From: Rhodococcus sp. H36-A4
GTDB lineage: Bacteria; Actinomycetota; Actinomycetes; Mycobacteriales; Mycobacteriaceae
Length of the DNA stretch: 64,000 nt
Assembly (NCBI RefSeq): GCF_027158005.1
Contig: NZ_JAPVLQ010000008.1
Span: 1 to 64,000, forward strand
Direction: 5' to 3'
Positions within the stretch are counted from its first letter, which is position 1; every line of letters starts with the position of its first letter. The notes beneath the pieces were generated by a model that did not search any database, was not told where the DNA came from, and worked only from the letters and a program-made list of their open reading frames with translations. Below are positions 15,087 through 24,150 of the stretch, piece after piece. Position numbers and translations under genes: made by a program.

Positions 15087-16180
15087 GCGAGCGCAGGGAG
15101 CCCGTCACCAGCGTGCTCGCCGACGGCCGAGAAATTCTGTTCTTCTCGCTGCCCGGTCACGCTCCTCTCCCGGTACCGGATCTGCGTCCCTTGGCGGCGA
15201 GGTCCGCGACCACAGCGTCGGAAGTTCGCCTGGACCGACAGACCGGCGACTGGGTTACGGTGGCCGCACTGAGGCAGGATCGGACGTACAAGCCGCCAGC
15301 AGATCAGTGCCCGTTGTGCCCGTCACCTCGAGGTGATTCGAGTGAGGTGCCTGCGGCGGACTACGACGTCGTAGTGTTCGAGAATCGATTTCCCAGTTTG
15401 TCTCATGCCGGGGACGGAGCCGAGGTCCTGCGGGAAGGATCGGTGTCCTCTCCCGGAATCGGCCGGTGCGAGGTCATTTGTTTCTCCAGCGATCACACGA
15501 CGTCGTTCGCCGAGCTGAGTCACCAGCACGCGCGACTGGTGTTCGACGTATGGCGACAACGTACCGAAACGCTGTTCGGCTTGGGCGGCGTCGAACAAGT
15601 CTTCTGTTTCGAGAATCGAGGCGAGGAGATCGGCGTGACGCTGTCTCATCCGCACGGGCAAATCTACGGCTACCCGTACCTGACGCCTCGAAGTACGTCC
15701 ATGTTGCGCCGAGCGGAGCGTTTCGCGGAAGCGAACTCGGGCACAAATCTGTTCGCCGACATACTCGCTCGCGAACTCGACGAAGGCACAAGGGTCATCG
15801 TCGAAACCGAGCACTTCACGGCGTTCGTTCCATTCGCAGCGCGATGGCCGGTAGAAGTGCACATTTTCCCGAACAGACACGTGCACAACCTGACAGAGTT
15901 GTCGAGGGATGAACTGGACGATCTCACTGCCGTTTATCTCGATGTGCTCGGGAGATTCGATCGGATGTATCCGATTCCGTTGCCGTACATCTCGGCGCTG
16001 CACCAGTTCCGGCCAGACCGTGGCCAGGAACGCGGATACTTCCATATCGAATTGATGTCGGTGCGAAGAGCTGCGAACAAGCTCAAGTTTCTGGCCGGGT
16101 CGGAATCGGCGATGGATGCTTTCATCACAGATGTCACTCCGGAACAGATGGCTGATCGATTGAAGGGGTTGGCTTCGTGA
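15083..16180 (+). CDS. galT: Galactose-1-phosphate uridylyltransferase
   Basis: This 365-residue enzyme of the Leloir pathway exchanges UMP between UDP-glucose and galactose-1-phosphate in the cytoplasm. The active-site motif HPHGQ (residues 189-193) carries the nucleophilic His191. A CPLC pair (C76, C79) matches the zinc site, and FENRFP and the C-terminal HxH-containing region (HIFPNRHVH) are also typical. The gene is coupled to the regulator before it (ATGA) and to galK after it (GTGA). A galE epimerase is not in the window. Confidence 0.95.
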   Translation: MSERREPVTSVLADGREILFFSLPGHAPLPVPDLRPLAARSATTASEVRLDRQTGDWVTVAALRQDRTYKPPADQCPLCPSPRGDSSEVPAADYDVVVFENRFPSLSHAGDGAEVLREGSVSSPGIGRCEVICFSSDHTTSFAELSHQHARLVFDVWRQRTETLFGLGGVEQVFCFENRGEEIGVTLSHPHGQIYGYPYLTPRSTSMLRRAERFAEANSGTNLFADILARELDEGTRVIVETEHFTAFVPFAARWPVEVHIFPNRHVHNLTELSRDELDDLTAVYLDVLGRFDRMYPIPLPYISALHQFRPDRGQERGYFHIELMSVRRAANKLKFLAGSESAMDAFITDVTPEQMADRLKGLAS

Positions 16181-17271
16181 ATGTAGTGGTGGCGCGGGCG
16201 CCCGGGCGGATCAATCTGATCGGTGAGCACACCGACTACAACCAGGGCTTCGCAATGCCGATTGCCCTGGAAGAGCGCACCACGGTCCGATTCGAGCCGG
16301 ACGGCTCCGATGTCATCACGGTCGGGAGCACTCAGGAGGTCGGCAGGTCCACCTTCGCATTACAAGTGCAGGCAGGCGAGGTCGAAGGCTGGGCTGCCTA
16401 CCCGGCTGGGGTGGTGTGGGCACTCCAGGCAGCGGGGCAGCCGGTGGTCGGCGGCGTTATGTCGGTGACGAGCGACGTGCCGATCGGTGCCGGGTTGTCC
16501 TCCTCCGCTGCGCTGGAATGCGCTGTGTTACTTGCAATCAACGCAGCCACCGGGACGAATCTGGAACTACTCGAAGTGGCCCGTATCGCGCAACACGGAG
16601 AGAACGATTTCGTCGGAGCCCCCACCGGGTCGATGGACCAGCTGGCGTCCCTGCACGGTGAAGTCGATCGAGCACTGCTCATCGACTTCGAGGACTCTTC
16701 CGTCACGCCGGTGGTCTTCGATCTCGCTGGCCATGGGCTCACCTTGCTGGTGGTGGACTCCAATGCGGCACACCGTCATTCCACCGGGGAGTACGCATCG
16801 CGCCGGGAATCGTGCACACGGGCTGCGGCGGCTTTGGGCGTTGATTCGCTGCGACGGGTTCAAGGCGACGACGACGCAGCGTTGTTGGAGCGTATCGATG
16901 ACGAGGTGGATCGCCGCCGCGTGCGGCACATCATCAGTGAGAACCAGCGTGTGCTCGATTGCGCGAAGGCGCTGCGGGCGATGGACTTTCGTAAGGTCGG
17001 TGAGCTGATGACGCAATCGCATGCCTCGATGCGTGACGATTTCGAGATTACGACCGCGCATGTGGACCTGATCGCGGATTCCGCCGTACGTCACGGTGCT
17101 TTGGGTGCGAGGATGACGGGTGGTGGTTTCGGCGGCTGCGTCATCGCGATCGTTCCCGCCGAGGATGTCGATGCGATTGCCGGCGCCATCGAAGACGACA
17201 TCACCCGCGGCGGCTTCCCGGCCCCTACGGTATTCACGGCCAGAGCGGGAGCGGGCGCGTCATGGTCGTGA
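16177..17271 (+). CDS. galK: Galactokinase
   Basis: This 364-residue GHMP kinase phosphorylates galactose at C1. It shows the galactokinase signature near the N terminus (GRINLIGEHTDY, residues 10-21), the GHMP ATP loop (IGAGLSSSAALE) and the C-terminal GGGFGGC motif. The GTG start overlaps the galT stop by 4 nt. It is the last gene of the deoR-galT-galK operon, and the next gene converges 23 bp away. Confidence 0.95.
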   Translation: MNVVVARAPGRINLIGEHTDYNQGFAMPIALEERTTVRFEPDGSDVITVGSTQEVGRSTFALQVQAGEVEGWAAYPAGVVWALQAAGQPVVGGVMSVTSDVPIGAGLSSSAALECAVLLAINAATGTNLELLEVARIAQHGENDFVGAPTGSMDQLASLHGEVDRALLIDFEDSSVTPVVFDLAGHGLTLLVVDSNAAHRHSTGEYASRRESCTRAAAALGVDSLRRVQGDDDAALLERIDDEVDRRRVRHIISENQRVLDCAKALRAMDFRKVGELMTQSHASMRDDFEITTAHVDLIADSAVRHGALGARMTGGGFGGCVIAIVPAEDVDAIAGAIEDDITRGGFPAPTVFTARAGAGASWS

Positions 17272-17294
17272 GCGGAGGTTGAGCGCTGAACCTG

Positions 17295-18650
17295 CTAGGG
17301 GAGACGCTCGAACAGTTCTGCGACATCGGTGGTGTCGGCGATGCTCGATACGACCGCTACGAGAGCGGCCGTATCCACTTCTCCGATGAGCTGTGCGACC
17401 TTTGCTTCGATTGCCGGGTAGTCCATCGGAAAATGGTCGACGTCGCCGACCGGATTCGGTGTCATCGCGGATATTTCCTCTCCGCTGTGTAGGACGACCG
17501 TGACCTCGGCGGATCGACGTCGGGGCAGCAGTTCATCCAATTCTGTTGCTGCGGTTACGTGTACTCGATTACTGAACTGTTCGGCGATCGTGAACACCGG
17601 CCCCGCGGGGTCGAGGGCTTCGGTGTCGATTCTGTCGGTGACGAATGCGGCTGCGACCGCGAACGGCAGGGAGAACATCGCACCGAGTCGTGTTGTGGGA
17701 TGACGTTGAAATAGTGGTGCCGCCAGTGAATGTGTCCGTACCCGAACATGTTCGACGTCTTCGGCGTTCCATGGTGCATGGGCCCGCAGGCTCTGCACGG
17801 TGTCGATGGCGGCATGGGTGTAGGAACAGCTTGCGTGTTGTTTCGCGTAACCCTCCATGGTGAGCCAGTGTGCGCCGAGGTCGTTGGTGAGGCGGGGGTA
17901 GTCGAGGGTGCCGACAATGTCGCCGAGAGAATGCACAAGCGCCCCCGAGTTGTCTACCAGCGCAGCCTCGGACAGCCGTGCGGCATCGAGTCCGGCACGA
18001 ACTGCGCCTGCGATCCAGAAGTTTCGAGCGAAGTTTCCCTCCAGCACGACGCCCCAGGGAGATACGTGGATCAACGCCGCCGATGCGTCGATCGCGGCGG
18101 CGACTCGGTCGGCGTCGGCGCCCCAGATGCAAGCCGCTGCGGCAGCGGCTCCCGTCGCGCCCCAATGGCCGTGCGTGTGCCATCGCGAGTCGCGGGTGAG
18201 AGCGTGACCGAACCTTGCCGCGACCTCGTACCCTGCAACGACCGCCGCGAGGAATGCGTGGCCGTCGACGGGCGTCGAGGACATCCGGACCGCGGCTATG
18301 GCGGCGGGAACCACGTGGGCTGCCGGGTGCCCTGCGGCGTACTTGTTGCCCTCGTCCAGTTCGAGGCAGCACGCCGCTATCGCGTCGAGTTCGGCTGCCG
18401 CGGTGACCGTGGTTTCGATTCTGCTTCCCAGAGTGCGGGTTCTACCTTCTTCCAGTCGCCAGGTGGCCGACAATGCTCGCAGCTCGTTCGTGCGCGCGCC
18501 GGCAATGGTGACGCCGAGCAGATCGAGCAGGATCGACCGAGCGCGCTCGCTGAGTTCGGGTGGGATATCCCCGTCGCGCAGTTCGCACACCATCCTTGCC
18601 AGTGATGCTGTCGAACGTTCCGCTGAAAGGAACGTAGGGTCGGACGTCAT
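17295..18650 (-). CDS. MmgE/PrpD-family protein (first copy)
   Basis: This 451-residue protein belongs to the 2-methylcitrate dehydratase / cis-aconitate decarboxylase family. It begins with the family's ASLARMVCELRDGDIPPELSERARSILLDLLG helix pair, has LDEGNKYAAGHPAAHVVPAAIA, and the KQHASCSYTHAAIDTV segment that carries conserved active-site residues. Members add or remove water, or decarboxylate tricarboxylates. It is divergent from the cyclase gene and is one of two PrpD-like proteins in the island; they are clearly different in sequence, so they may act on different intermediates or form a heteromer. An IclR-type motif (18617-18633) lies within its first codons. Confidence 0.87.
   Translation of the reverse strand: MTSDPTFLSAERSTASLARMVCELRDGDIPPELSERARSILLDLLGVTIAGARTNELRALSATWRLEEGRTRTLGSRIETTVTAAAELDAIAACCLELDEGNKYAAGHPAAHVVPAAIAAVRMSSTPVDGHAFLAAVVAGYEVAARFGHALTRDSRWHTHGHWGATGAAAAAACIWGADADRVAAAIDASAALIHVSPWGVVLEGNFARNFWIAGAVRAGLDAARLSEAALVDNSGALVHSLGDIVGTLDYPRLTNDLGAHWLTMEGYAKQHASCSYTHAAIDTVQSLRAHAPWNAEDVEHVRVRTHSLAAPLFQRHPTTRLGAMFSLPFAVAAAFVTDRIDTEALDPAGPVFTIAEQFSNRVHVTAATELDELLPRRRSAEVTVVLHSGEEISAMTPNPVGDVDHFPMDYPAIEAKVAQLIGEVDTAALVAVVSSIADTTDVAELFERLP
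18617..18633. promoter_or_regulatory. Candidate IclR operator, site B
   Basis: GTTCCGCTGAAAGGAAC is a pseudo-palindrome sharing GTTCCGCTSA with three other sites of the island. It overlaps codons 7-12 of the first PrpD gene, downstream of its start, where a bound protein could block transcription. Confidence 0.5.
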
Positions 18651-18749
18651 CGGTCAACTGTACGAATTCCGATTGGTGTGGTCAATGAACGGAGATTAAA
18701 AGACCAGCGATGCTAGCCTGTGAAGCACGGCAGCCACCCTCGATGCATC

Positions 18750-18766
18750 GTTTCGTTGAGCGGAAC
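18750..18766. promoter_or_regulatory. Candidate IclR operator, site C
   Basis: On the minus strand this reads GTTCCGCTCAACGAAAC. It lies between the divergent PrpD and cyclase genes, about 50 bp before the cyclase start, and matches the same consensus as sites A, B and D. Confidence 0.55.
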
Positions 18767-18814
18767 GGCACGACTCATCAGCCGTTCATGTTGCGAGCGA
18801 AGGAGACAAACGCA

Positions 18815-19627
18815 ATGTCCGATCAACTTCTCCAGGCAGTTCAAGCTGGGGTACAGATCGTCGACCTGGGTCGGCAATTGCGCGTGGGAATGCCGCAATC
18901 GCCCAATCACCCACAGTTCTGGCATACGTTGCCTCGCCGTCACGGCGACATGACGCGATCGGACGGCGGTAGCGCTGCCAACGACATGATCACGACCGGG
19001 ACGCACGTCGGCACCCACATCGACGCGCTCGCGCATGTCTCACACGACGGCAAATTGCACGGTGGCGCCGATGCAGGCCAGTCCTGCATCGGTGGAAAAT
19101 ATGTCGAGCACGGGGTTCATACCATTGCACCGATGGTCAGGCGCGGCGTCCTACTGGACATTCCATCGGTGCTCGGAATCGACCGCTGCGAAGGCGGATA
19201 CGAGATCACCGTTGCCGACTTGGAAGCGGCCGCGAGCGCGGAGGGGGTAGCGGTGTCCGAGGGGGACGTCGTACTGATCCGCAGCGGTTGGGGTCAATTG
19301 TTCGACGAGGGCCAACCCTACGTTGGGGGTCCTTCGGGAGTTCCCGGCGTCAGCGAAGCAGGCGCGCAGTGGCTCGCATCCAAGAAGGTGCATGCCGCAG
19401 GTGCCGACACGATCGCGTTCGAACAGCTCGCGCCAGGTGGTGGGCACGCACTTCTTCCTGCCCACCGAGTTCTTCTCGTAGAGAGCGGGATCTACATCAT
19501 CGAAGCGCTCGACCTCGAAGAACTGTCCACGAAGAAGCAGTACGAGTTCACCTTCGTGCTGGTCCCGCTCAACATCTTCGGCGCTACAGGTTCCCCTGTT
19601 CGACCGCTGGCTGTGACCAACTCATGA
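18815..19627 (+). CDS. Cyclase-family metal-dependent hydrolase (kynurenine-formamidase-like)
   Basis: This 270-residue protein of the putative cyclase family (PF04199) has the metal motif HVGTHIDALAH near residues 67-77 and a second conserved block with GDVVLIRSGW. Family members hydrolyse amides, lactones or cyclic compounds using a divalent metal. The start at 18815 is marked by AAGGAG 9 nt upstream; the frame extends 105 nt further but without a ribosome-binding site. Its stop overlaps the second PrpD gene (ATGA), so the two are one unit. In the pathway it may open a ring or cleave an amide; this is inference. Confidence 0.87.
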   Translation: MSDQLLQAVQAGVQIVDLGRQLRVGMPQSPNHPQFWHTLPRRHGDMTRSDGGSAANDMITTGTHVGTHIDALAHVSHDGKLHGGADAGQSCIGGKYVEHGVHTIAPMVRRGVLLDIPSVLGIDRCEGGYEITVADLEAAASAEGVAVSEGDVVLIRSGWGQLFDEGQPYVGGPSGVPGVSEAGAQWLASKKVHAAGADTIAFEQLAPGGGHALLPAHRVLLVESGIYIIEALDLEELSTKKQYEFTFVLVPLNIFGATGSPVRPLAVTNS

Positions 19628-21048
19628 CCGATACCACTCTTGCCCAGCACCTGGCGCGCTTTGCCGCCGGGACCACGTTCGAGGACCTGCCCGACGCAGT
19701 CGTGGACAGCGTCGGAATGCGCGTACTCGACACGTTGGGTATCGCCATTGCGGCGACCGATCTCGATACCAGCCGCGCCGCAATAGCCTGGGCAACCGAG
19801 CAAGGCGGAGCGGCAAAGGCTTTCGCGGTAGGCGTCGAGGCTGCCCTCCCGGGACCGATGGCTGCCTTCGTCAACGGCGTGCTGGCACATTCTCTCGACT
19901 TCGACGACACCCACCTGCCCTCGATCCTGCACCCGAGCGCCACCGTCGTACCTGCCGCACTGGCGGCGGCCCAACAACACGGTGCCGACGGTCGAACGCT
20001 GGTTCGTGGCATAGCGATCGGCTTGGAAGTGTGTGTCCGGATCGGGATGGCAGGTTTCGACCCCGAGACCCAGAACTCGGTGTTCTTCGAGCACGGTCAG
20101 CACGCGACGTCGATCTGCGGCGCCATGGGTGGAGCGGTAGCAGCTGCCGTCATCGGCGGCGCATCGGAAGCGAAGATCGTCGACACTCTCGGAATCGCTG
20201 CGTCGATGGCGTCGGGAATCATCGAGGCGAACCGCACCGGCGGCACCGTCAAGCGCATGCACTGCGGGTGGGCAGCACATTCGGCATTGGCTGCCGCGGG
20301 ACTTGCGCGACACGGCATCACCGGCCCGCCGACCGTGCTCGAAGGCCGATTCGGCTTCTTCGAAGCGTGGCTGCACCAACCGGGCCGGGCGTCGGAGATC
20401 GTCGACGGCCTCGGAACGGATTGGGCTGTACCCGATATCTTCTTCAAGCCTTACCCGGCGAACCACTTCACTCATGCTGCGGTCGACGCGGGTGCTGCAC
20501 TTCGCAATCGTGGCATCGCACCGTCCGATGTGGAGAAGTTGGTTCTCGGCGTGCCGGCGGCGAACCTGCGAACCATCGGTGAGCCGATCGAGGTCAAGCG
20601 CACACCGACGACGGGATACATGGCCCAGTTCAGCGGACCGTATGCACTTGCAGTGGGCATGTTCGGCGGCGGCGGGCTCGGAGCAGCGTTGGAAGATTAT
20701 TCGGACGAACTGGCCAATGCCGAGGACCGCCGAGCACTGATGGCCAAAGTCGATGTGGTTCCGGATGCTCGCTGCGACGCCATCTTCCCGCACCAGTTCC
20801 CGGCAGTGCTGACCGCAACGTTGACCGATGGAACCACGGTGGTCGAGGAAGTCCTCACCACCCGAGGTGGCCCCGAGCGACCACTGTCCTTCGAGGAGGT
20901 CTCGGCGAAGTTCCGTGCGAACGCCGGACCGTTCATGTCCGAATCGGATGTGGCCCAGCTGGCCGAGCGGTGCCATGGACTGCCCGATCTGACGGACATC
21001 GGCACCCTGCTCGCCCCGCTGAGGAGAATCGGTACTGTCACTCGGTAG
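19624..21048 (+). CDS. MmgE/PrpD-family protein (second copy)
   Basis: This 474-residue protein shows the family's start (LAQHLARFAAGTTFEDLPDAVVDSVGMRVLDTLG), HSLDFDDTH near residue 90, the HPSATVVPAALA segment and the FFKPYPANHFTHAAVDA block. It is of the same superfamily as the gene at 17295 but diverged from it. It is translated with the upstream cyclase (ATGA overlap). The expected reaction is hydration/dehydration or decarboxylation of a tricarboxylate-like intermediate; the exact substrate cannot be read from sequence. Confidence 0.88.
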   Translation: MTDTTLAQHLARFAAGTTFEDLPDAVVDSVGMRVLDTLGIAIAATDLDTSRAAIAWATEQGGAAKAFAVGVEAALPGPMAAFVNGVLAHSLDFDDTHLPSILHPSATVVPAALAAAQQHGADGRTLVRGIAIGLEVCVRIGMAGFDPETQNSVFFEHGQHATSICGAMGGAVAAAVIGGASEAKIVDTLGIAASMASGIIEANRTGGTVKRMHCGWAAHSALAAAGLARHGITGPPTVLEGRFGFFEAWLHQPGRASEIVDGLGTDWAVPDIFFKPYPANHFTHAAVDAGAALRNRGIAPSDVEKLVLGVPAANLRTIGEPIEVKRTPTTGYMAQFSGPYALAVGMFGGGGLGAALEDYSDELANAEDRRALMAKVDVVPDARCDAIFPHQFPAVLTATLTDGTTVVEEVLTTRGGPERPLSFEEVSAKFRANAGPFMSESDVAQLAERCHGLPDLTDIGTLLAPLRRIGTVTR

Positions 21049-21051
21049 TGA

Positions 21052-21891
21052 CTACGCCCGAGCCAGGACTTCCCGCGCACCGCGCATCACGGCTTCGTCG
21101 ACGAAGCGGCCATGGTCGTCCACAGTCGGACCGCCGTCGGACAGTTCGTACAGTTCCACCAATCGGCGGGCCGAGGCGATTGTTTCGTCCGACGGCGTCA
21201 AGGCAGCGTTGATGATGGAAACCTGGCTCGGGTGCAGTGCTGTTCGGGCGCGGAAGCCCATGTCCACGAAGTGCTGGGTGGTGGTCACGAAGCCGTCGAG
21301 GTCCCGGAAGTCTGTCGACGTCGGGGCAACGGGAGCAGCCAGAGATGCTGCAGCGCAACCTATGACGACCTGCATGCGGATGGTGTCGATCACGGCTTCG
21401 GTATCCGGGGTGCGCGCGATGCGCAGGTTGGCAAGCAGGTCCACCTCGCCGATCCCGAAGGTGCGAACACGCGCGCATTCGGCCATCGCGGCAATGGAGC
21501 GTAAGGCGTCGGCGGTTTCGAGTAGCCCGATCACGGCGAGGGTGTCCAGCGTGCGTGTCGACTCGAGTTCGGTGAGGAGCACGTCCGCGCGGGCCAGCGT
21601 GGCGGTCGAGCATTTGGCGATCATGATGCCCGCGACGCCGGACTGGACGGCTGCGTCGAGATCCTCTGCCAAAAATTCGGGAGTGATCCGGACCCAAATC
21701 TCGGTATCGGTACACTCGCGCGTCTTCAACCATTCGCTGACGGCTTCTCGTGCACTTGCCTTCTGGGACAGAGGTACCGCATCTTCGAGGTCGATGATGA
21801 CGGCATCCGTGTCACCGCGGACAGCTTTGTCGAAAAGAGCGGGTTTGATTGCAGGGACATAGAGGAACGAGCGAGGATCTGTGCGAGTCAT
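21052..21891 (-). CDS. HpcH/HpaI aldolase / CitE-type lyase
   Basis: This 279-residue TIM-barrel protein is of the CitE / malyl-CoA / citramalyl-CoA lyase family: it starts RSFLYVPAIKPALFDKA, has the IIDLEDAVPLSQK metal/acid motif (residues 33-45), VRITPEF with the active-site Arg, IGLLETADAL and the C-terminal ALHPSQV. Such enzymes split a CoA-thioester of a hydroxy acid into acetyl-CoA and an oxoacid. The gene is coupled to iclR (ATGA overlap) and converges on the second PrpD gene with a 3-bp gap. With the CaiB CoA-transferase at 31085 it suggests a CoA-activated end stage similar in logic to citramalyl-CoA cleavage. Confidence 0.88.
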   Translation of the reverse strand: MTRTDPRSFLYVPAIKPALFDKAVRGDTDAVIIDLEDAVPLSQKASAREAVSEWLKTRECTDTEIWVRITPEFLAEDLDAAVQSGVAGIMIAKCSTATLARADVLLTELESTRTLDTLAVIGLLETADALRSIAAMAECARVRTFGIGEVDLLANLRIARTPDTEAVIDTIRMQVVIGCAAASLAAPVAPTSTDFRDLDGFVTTTQHFVDMGFRARTALHPSQVSIINAALTPSDETIASARRLVELYELSDGGPTVDDHGRFVDEAVMRGAREVLARA

Positions 21892-22688
21892 CGAGTAGCA
21901 CGAGCTTCCAGGATCTGGGTGATCGACCGAGCCGCGGTGACCACCTGGCGGGCGTGGATGGCATGTTTCTCGTCCGCGGTCGAGGCGTAGCGGAAAGCAG
22001 GGCCGGAGGAACTGACCGAGCCCAGAACATGATTGGACGCGTCGAAGAACGGTGCAGCGATGGATGCCGCGCCCGTGTTTCTTTCGTTGATCGATGTCGC
22101 GTATCCGATGTCGCGGATCTCGGCGAGACGCTCACGAAAGGACACAGCGTCGACGTCGGGGGTGGTTCCCCGAAGTTCCTCGAGTGCTTCGACGGCGAAG
22201 TGGTCCGGCAGGAAGGCCAGGATTGCGCGGCTCGATGCCCCCGAATGCAGCGGGAACTGGGGACCGATCTCGACGACCATCTTCACTTCCTGTGGACTTT
22301 CGTACTGATCCAGATAGACGCGCCGGTGGCCGACGAGAACGGACAGTGTCGCCGTCTCACGGGTTTCCGCGCGCAGTGTCCGAAGCACCGGGGCGGCGAT
22401 CGATCGGACGTCGAGTTGGCTCCATGCCTTCATGCCGAGGCCTATTGCAGCCGGGCCGAGCGAGTACGTCGATTCGCCGGCCATCGGCTGCACGATCGAG
22501 CGTGAGGCCAGCGACTGCAGAATCCGATGCACGACGGCTTTGCTCAGGTGCAGGCGTCGGGCGATCTCGGACACTCCGAGCGCGCGGTCGGACTGTGCGA
22601 ATGCGAGGAGCACATCTGCCACACGATCTGCTGACTCTGTGCCGGTGGATGTTTCGGCCAGTGATGTGGAGCTGGGCGGCGTGACCAT
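21888..22688 (-). CDS. IclR-family transcriptional regulator of the catabolic island
   Basis: This 266-residue protein has an N-terminal winged helix (ADVLLAFAQSDRALGVSEIARRLHLSKAVVHRIL, residues 22-55) and a C-terminal IclR effector domain (GLGMKAWSQLDVR..., ending near HARQVVTAARSITQ). It is transcribed away from the ABC importer and together with the CitE gene (ATGA overlap). Four matching pseudo-palindromes in the two divergent promoter regions of the island are the likely operators, two of them in the gap just upstream of this gene, which suggests autoregulation. The effector is probably the imported substrate or an intermediate. Confidence 0.9.
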   Translation of the reverse strand: MVTPPSSTSLAETSTGTESADRVADVLLAFAQSDRALGVSEIARRLHLSKAVVHRILQSLASRSIVQPMAGESTYSLGPAAIGLGMKAWSQLDVRSIAAPVLRTLRAETRETATLSVLVGHRRVYLDQYESPQEVKMVVEIGPQFPLHSGASSRAILAFLPDHFAVEALEELRGTTPDVDAVSFRERLAEIRDIGYATSINERNTGAASIAAPFFDASNHVLGSVSSSGPAFRYASTADEKHAIHARQVVTAARSITQILEARATR

Positions 22689-22747
22689 TCGGCCATCCTT
22701 CCGGATTCGGGGGGAAATTGTGGTTCACCAAGCGAGTCGACTGTAGC

Positions 22748-22763
22748 GTTCCGCTGAGCGAAC
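22748..22763. promoter_or_regulatory. Candidate IclR operator, site A
   Basis: GTTCCGCTGAGCGAAC is a near-palindrome in the 241-bp gap between iclR and the ABC importer, 60 bp upstream of the iclR start. It is the most symmetrical of the four matching sites. Confidence 0.6.
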
Positions 22764-22856
22764 CGTATGCGTAACAAGAATTTCATCAAAGATGCTGTTC
22801 TATGGCCGTGATGCGTGCCATACTCGGTTTTACGCGAATAGATCACCGATTCCCTG

Positions 22857-22872
22857 GTGCGCTGAGCGGAAC
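22857..22872. promoter_or_regulatory. Candidate IclR operator, site D
   Basis: On the minus strand this reads GTTCCGCTCAGCGCAC, matching the island consensus. It lies 57 bp before the start of the ABC binding protein, near where its promoter or early transcript should be. Confidence 0.55.
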
Positions 22873-22929
22873 GCTCGACGCAGTGGGAGACGGTTCGACT
22901 CGACGCCTCGTGGGCGCGAAAGGCAGACA

Positions 22930-24150
22930 ATGAAGAAGCTTGTAGGCGTGCTGAGCGCCGTCGCGGTAATGGGTGCAGCAGCGTGTGGATCCTCTTCGGG
23001 GTCCGACGACGCGGGCTCCATCAAGATCGGCTCCATTCATCCCACCACTGGTGCCCTCGCGGGGGTCGGTGGATTGATGAACGACGGTGCCGCATTGGCG
23101 GTTGCCGATATCAACGCCGCCGGTGGAATCTCCTCGCTCGAAGGCCGGCAGTTGGAGCTCGTCTCCGGTGACAGTCAAGGCAAGGCGGAGGTCGGGCAGA
23201 GTGAGGCGCAGCGGTTGATCGACGAGGGTGCCGTCGCACTAGTCGGTACCTATCAGAGTGACGTCACGCAGAATGTCGCCTCGGTCGCCGAACGGTCCCG
23301 CGTGCCTCTCGTCATCGATGTGGCTGTGGACGACAAGATTCTCGATCAGGGTTACCAGTACTCGTTCCGTATGCAGCCCAACGCATCCAGCATGGGAACC
23401 GACGGCGCCAAGGCATTGGCGGCAATCGAACAGCAGACCGGACAATCGATCGACAAGGTGTCCTACCTGCACATCGAAGGATCGTTCGGAGACAGCGTTT
23501 TCAACGCATTCGAAGCGGAAGCCGCCAACCAGGGCATCTCCTCGGTGCAGGAAATCACTTATCCCGCAACGAACTTCTCCGACGCAACCACTCAGGTTCG
23601 GGAAGCATCCGTCAGCAACCCCGACGTCATCGTCGCCACCGGTTACTACCCGGACGGTCTCCTTATCGCCAAGGCGGTTCAGCAGCTGAACCTGAAGGTC
23701 AAGGGCGTCTACGGAATCGCCAACGGCGCCTTCGACGACAGCTCCTTCCCTGCTGCGGCCGGAGCTGCCGGTGAGGGTGTGCTCAGCGCCAACTACCACT
23801 TCGACGCGACGAGCGAGCGCACCAACGAGATCCGAGGCCGCTTCCAGCAGCAGTTCGGACGCCCGATGGAGACCGCAGCGATGCTGTCCTACCAGGCCGT
23901 CGAGGTCATCGCTGCAGGCCTCGAGGATGGGAAGGACTCCGATCCGGAGGCTTTGCGCGAGGCCATTTCCGGTGTCTCCGTCGAAGATCCACTGCTCGCG
24001 TTCGACGGACCCATCGAGTTCGACGAGACCGGTCAGAACAAGAACGCAACGGTCATCGTCATGCAGGTCCGCGATGGTGCAGTAGCGCAGGTCTTCCCCG
24101 AAGAATTCGCCACGGACGCAATCGAGTTCCCGGTCGGGGCCGGACAGTGA
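22930..24150 (+). CDS. ABC importer substrate-binding lipoprotein, branched-chain amino acid type
   Basis: This 406-residue type-I periplasmic-binding protein (Peripla_BP_6/LivK-like) begins with a lipoprotein signal (MKKLVGVLSAVAVMGAAAC, lipidated Cys19) and continues IKIGSIHPTTGALAGVGGLMNDGA, the typical ligand-binding start. It is anchored to the outer face of the membrane and delivers the ligand to the permeases downstream. The start is set by GAAAGG 7 nt upstream. The GTG of the next gene overlaps its stop. The family binds amino acids, amides and aromatic or dicarboxylic acids; neighbouring enzymes favour a cyclic amide or unsaturated acid here. Confidence 0.92.
   Translation: MKKLVGVLSAVAVMGAAACGSSSGSDDAGSIKIGSIHPTTGALAGVGGLMNDGAALAVADINAAGGISSLEGRQLELVSGDSQGKAEVGQSEAQRLIDEGAVALVGTYQSDVTQNVASVAERSRVPLVIDVAVDDKILDQGYQYSFRMQPNASSMGTDGAKALAAIEQQTGQSIDKVSYLHIEGSFGDSVFNAFEAEAANQGISSVQEITYPATNFSDATTQVREASVSNPDVIVATGYYPDGLLIAKAVQQLNLKVKGVYGIANGAFDDSSFPAAAGAAGEGVLSANYHFDATSERTNEIRGRFQQQFGRPMETAAMLSYQAVEVIAAGLEDGKDSDPEALREAISGVSVEDPLLAFDGPIEFDETGQNKNATVIVMQVRDGAVAQVFPEEFATDAIEFPVGAGQ

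Noticed and set aside
19492..20976. 494-codon frame antisense to the second PrpD gene
   Set aside because: The sense strand is a clear MmgE/PrpD protein coupled to the cyclase. The antisense frame has no family features.
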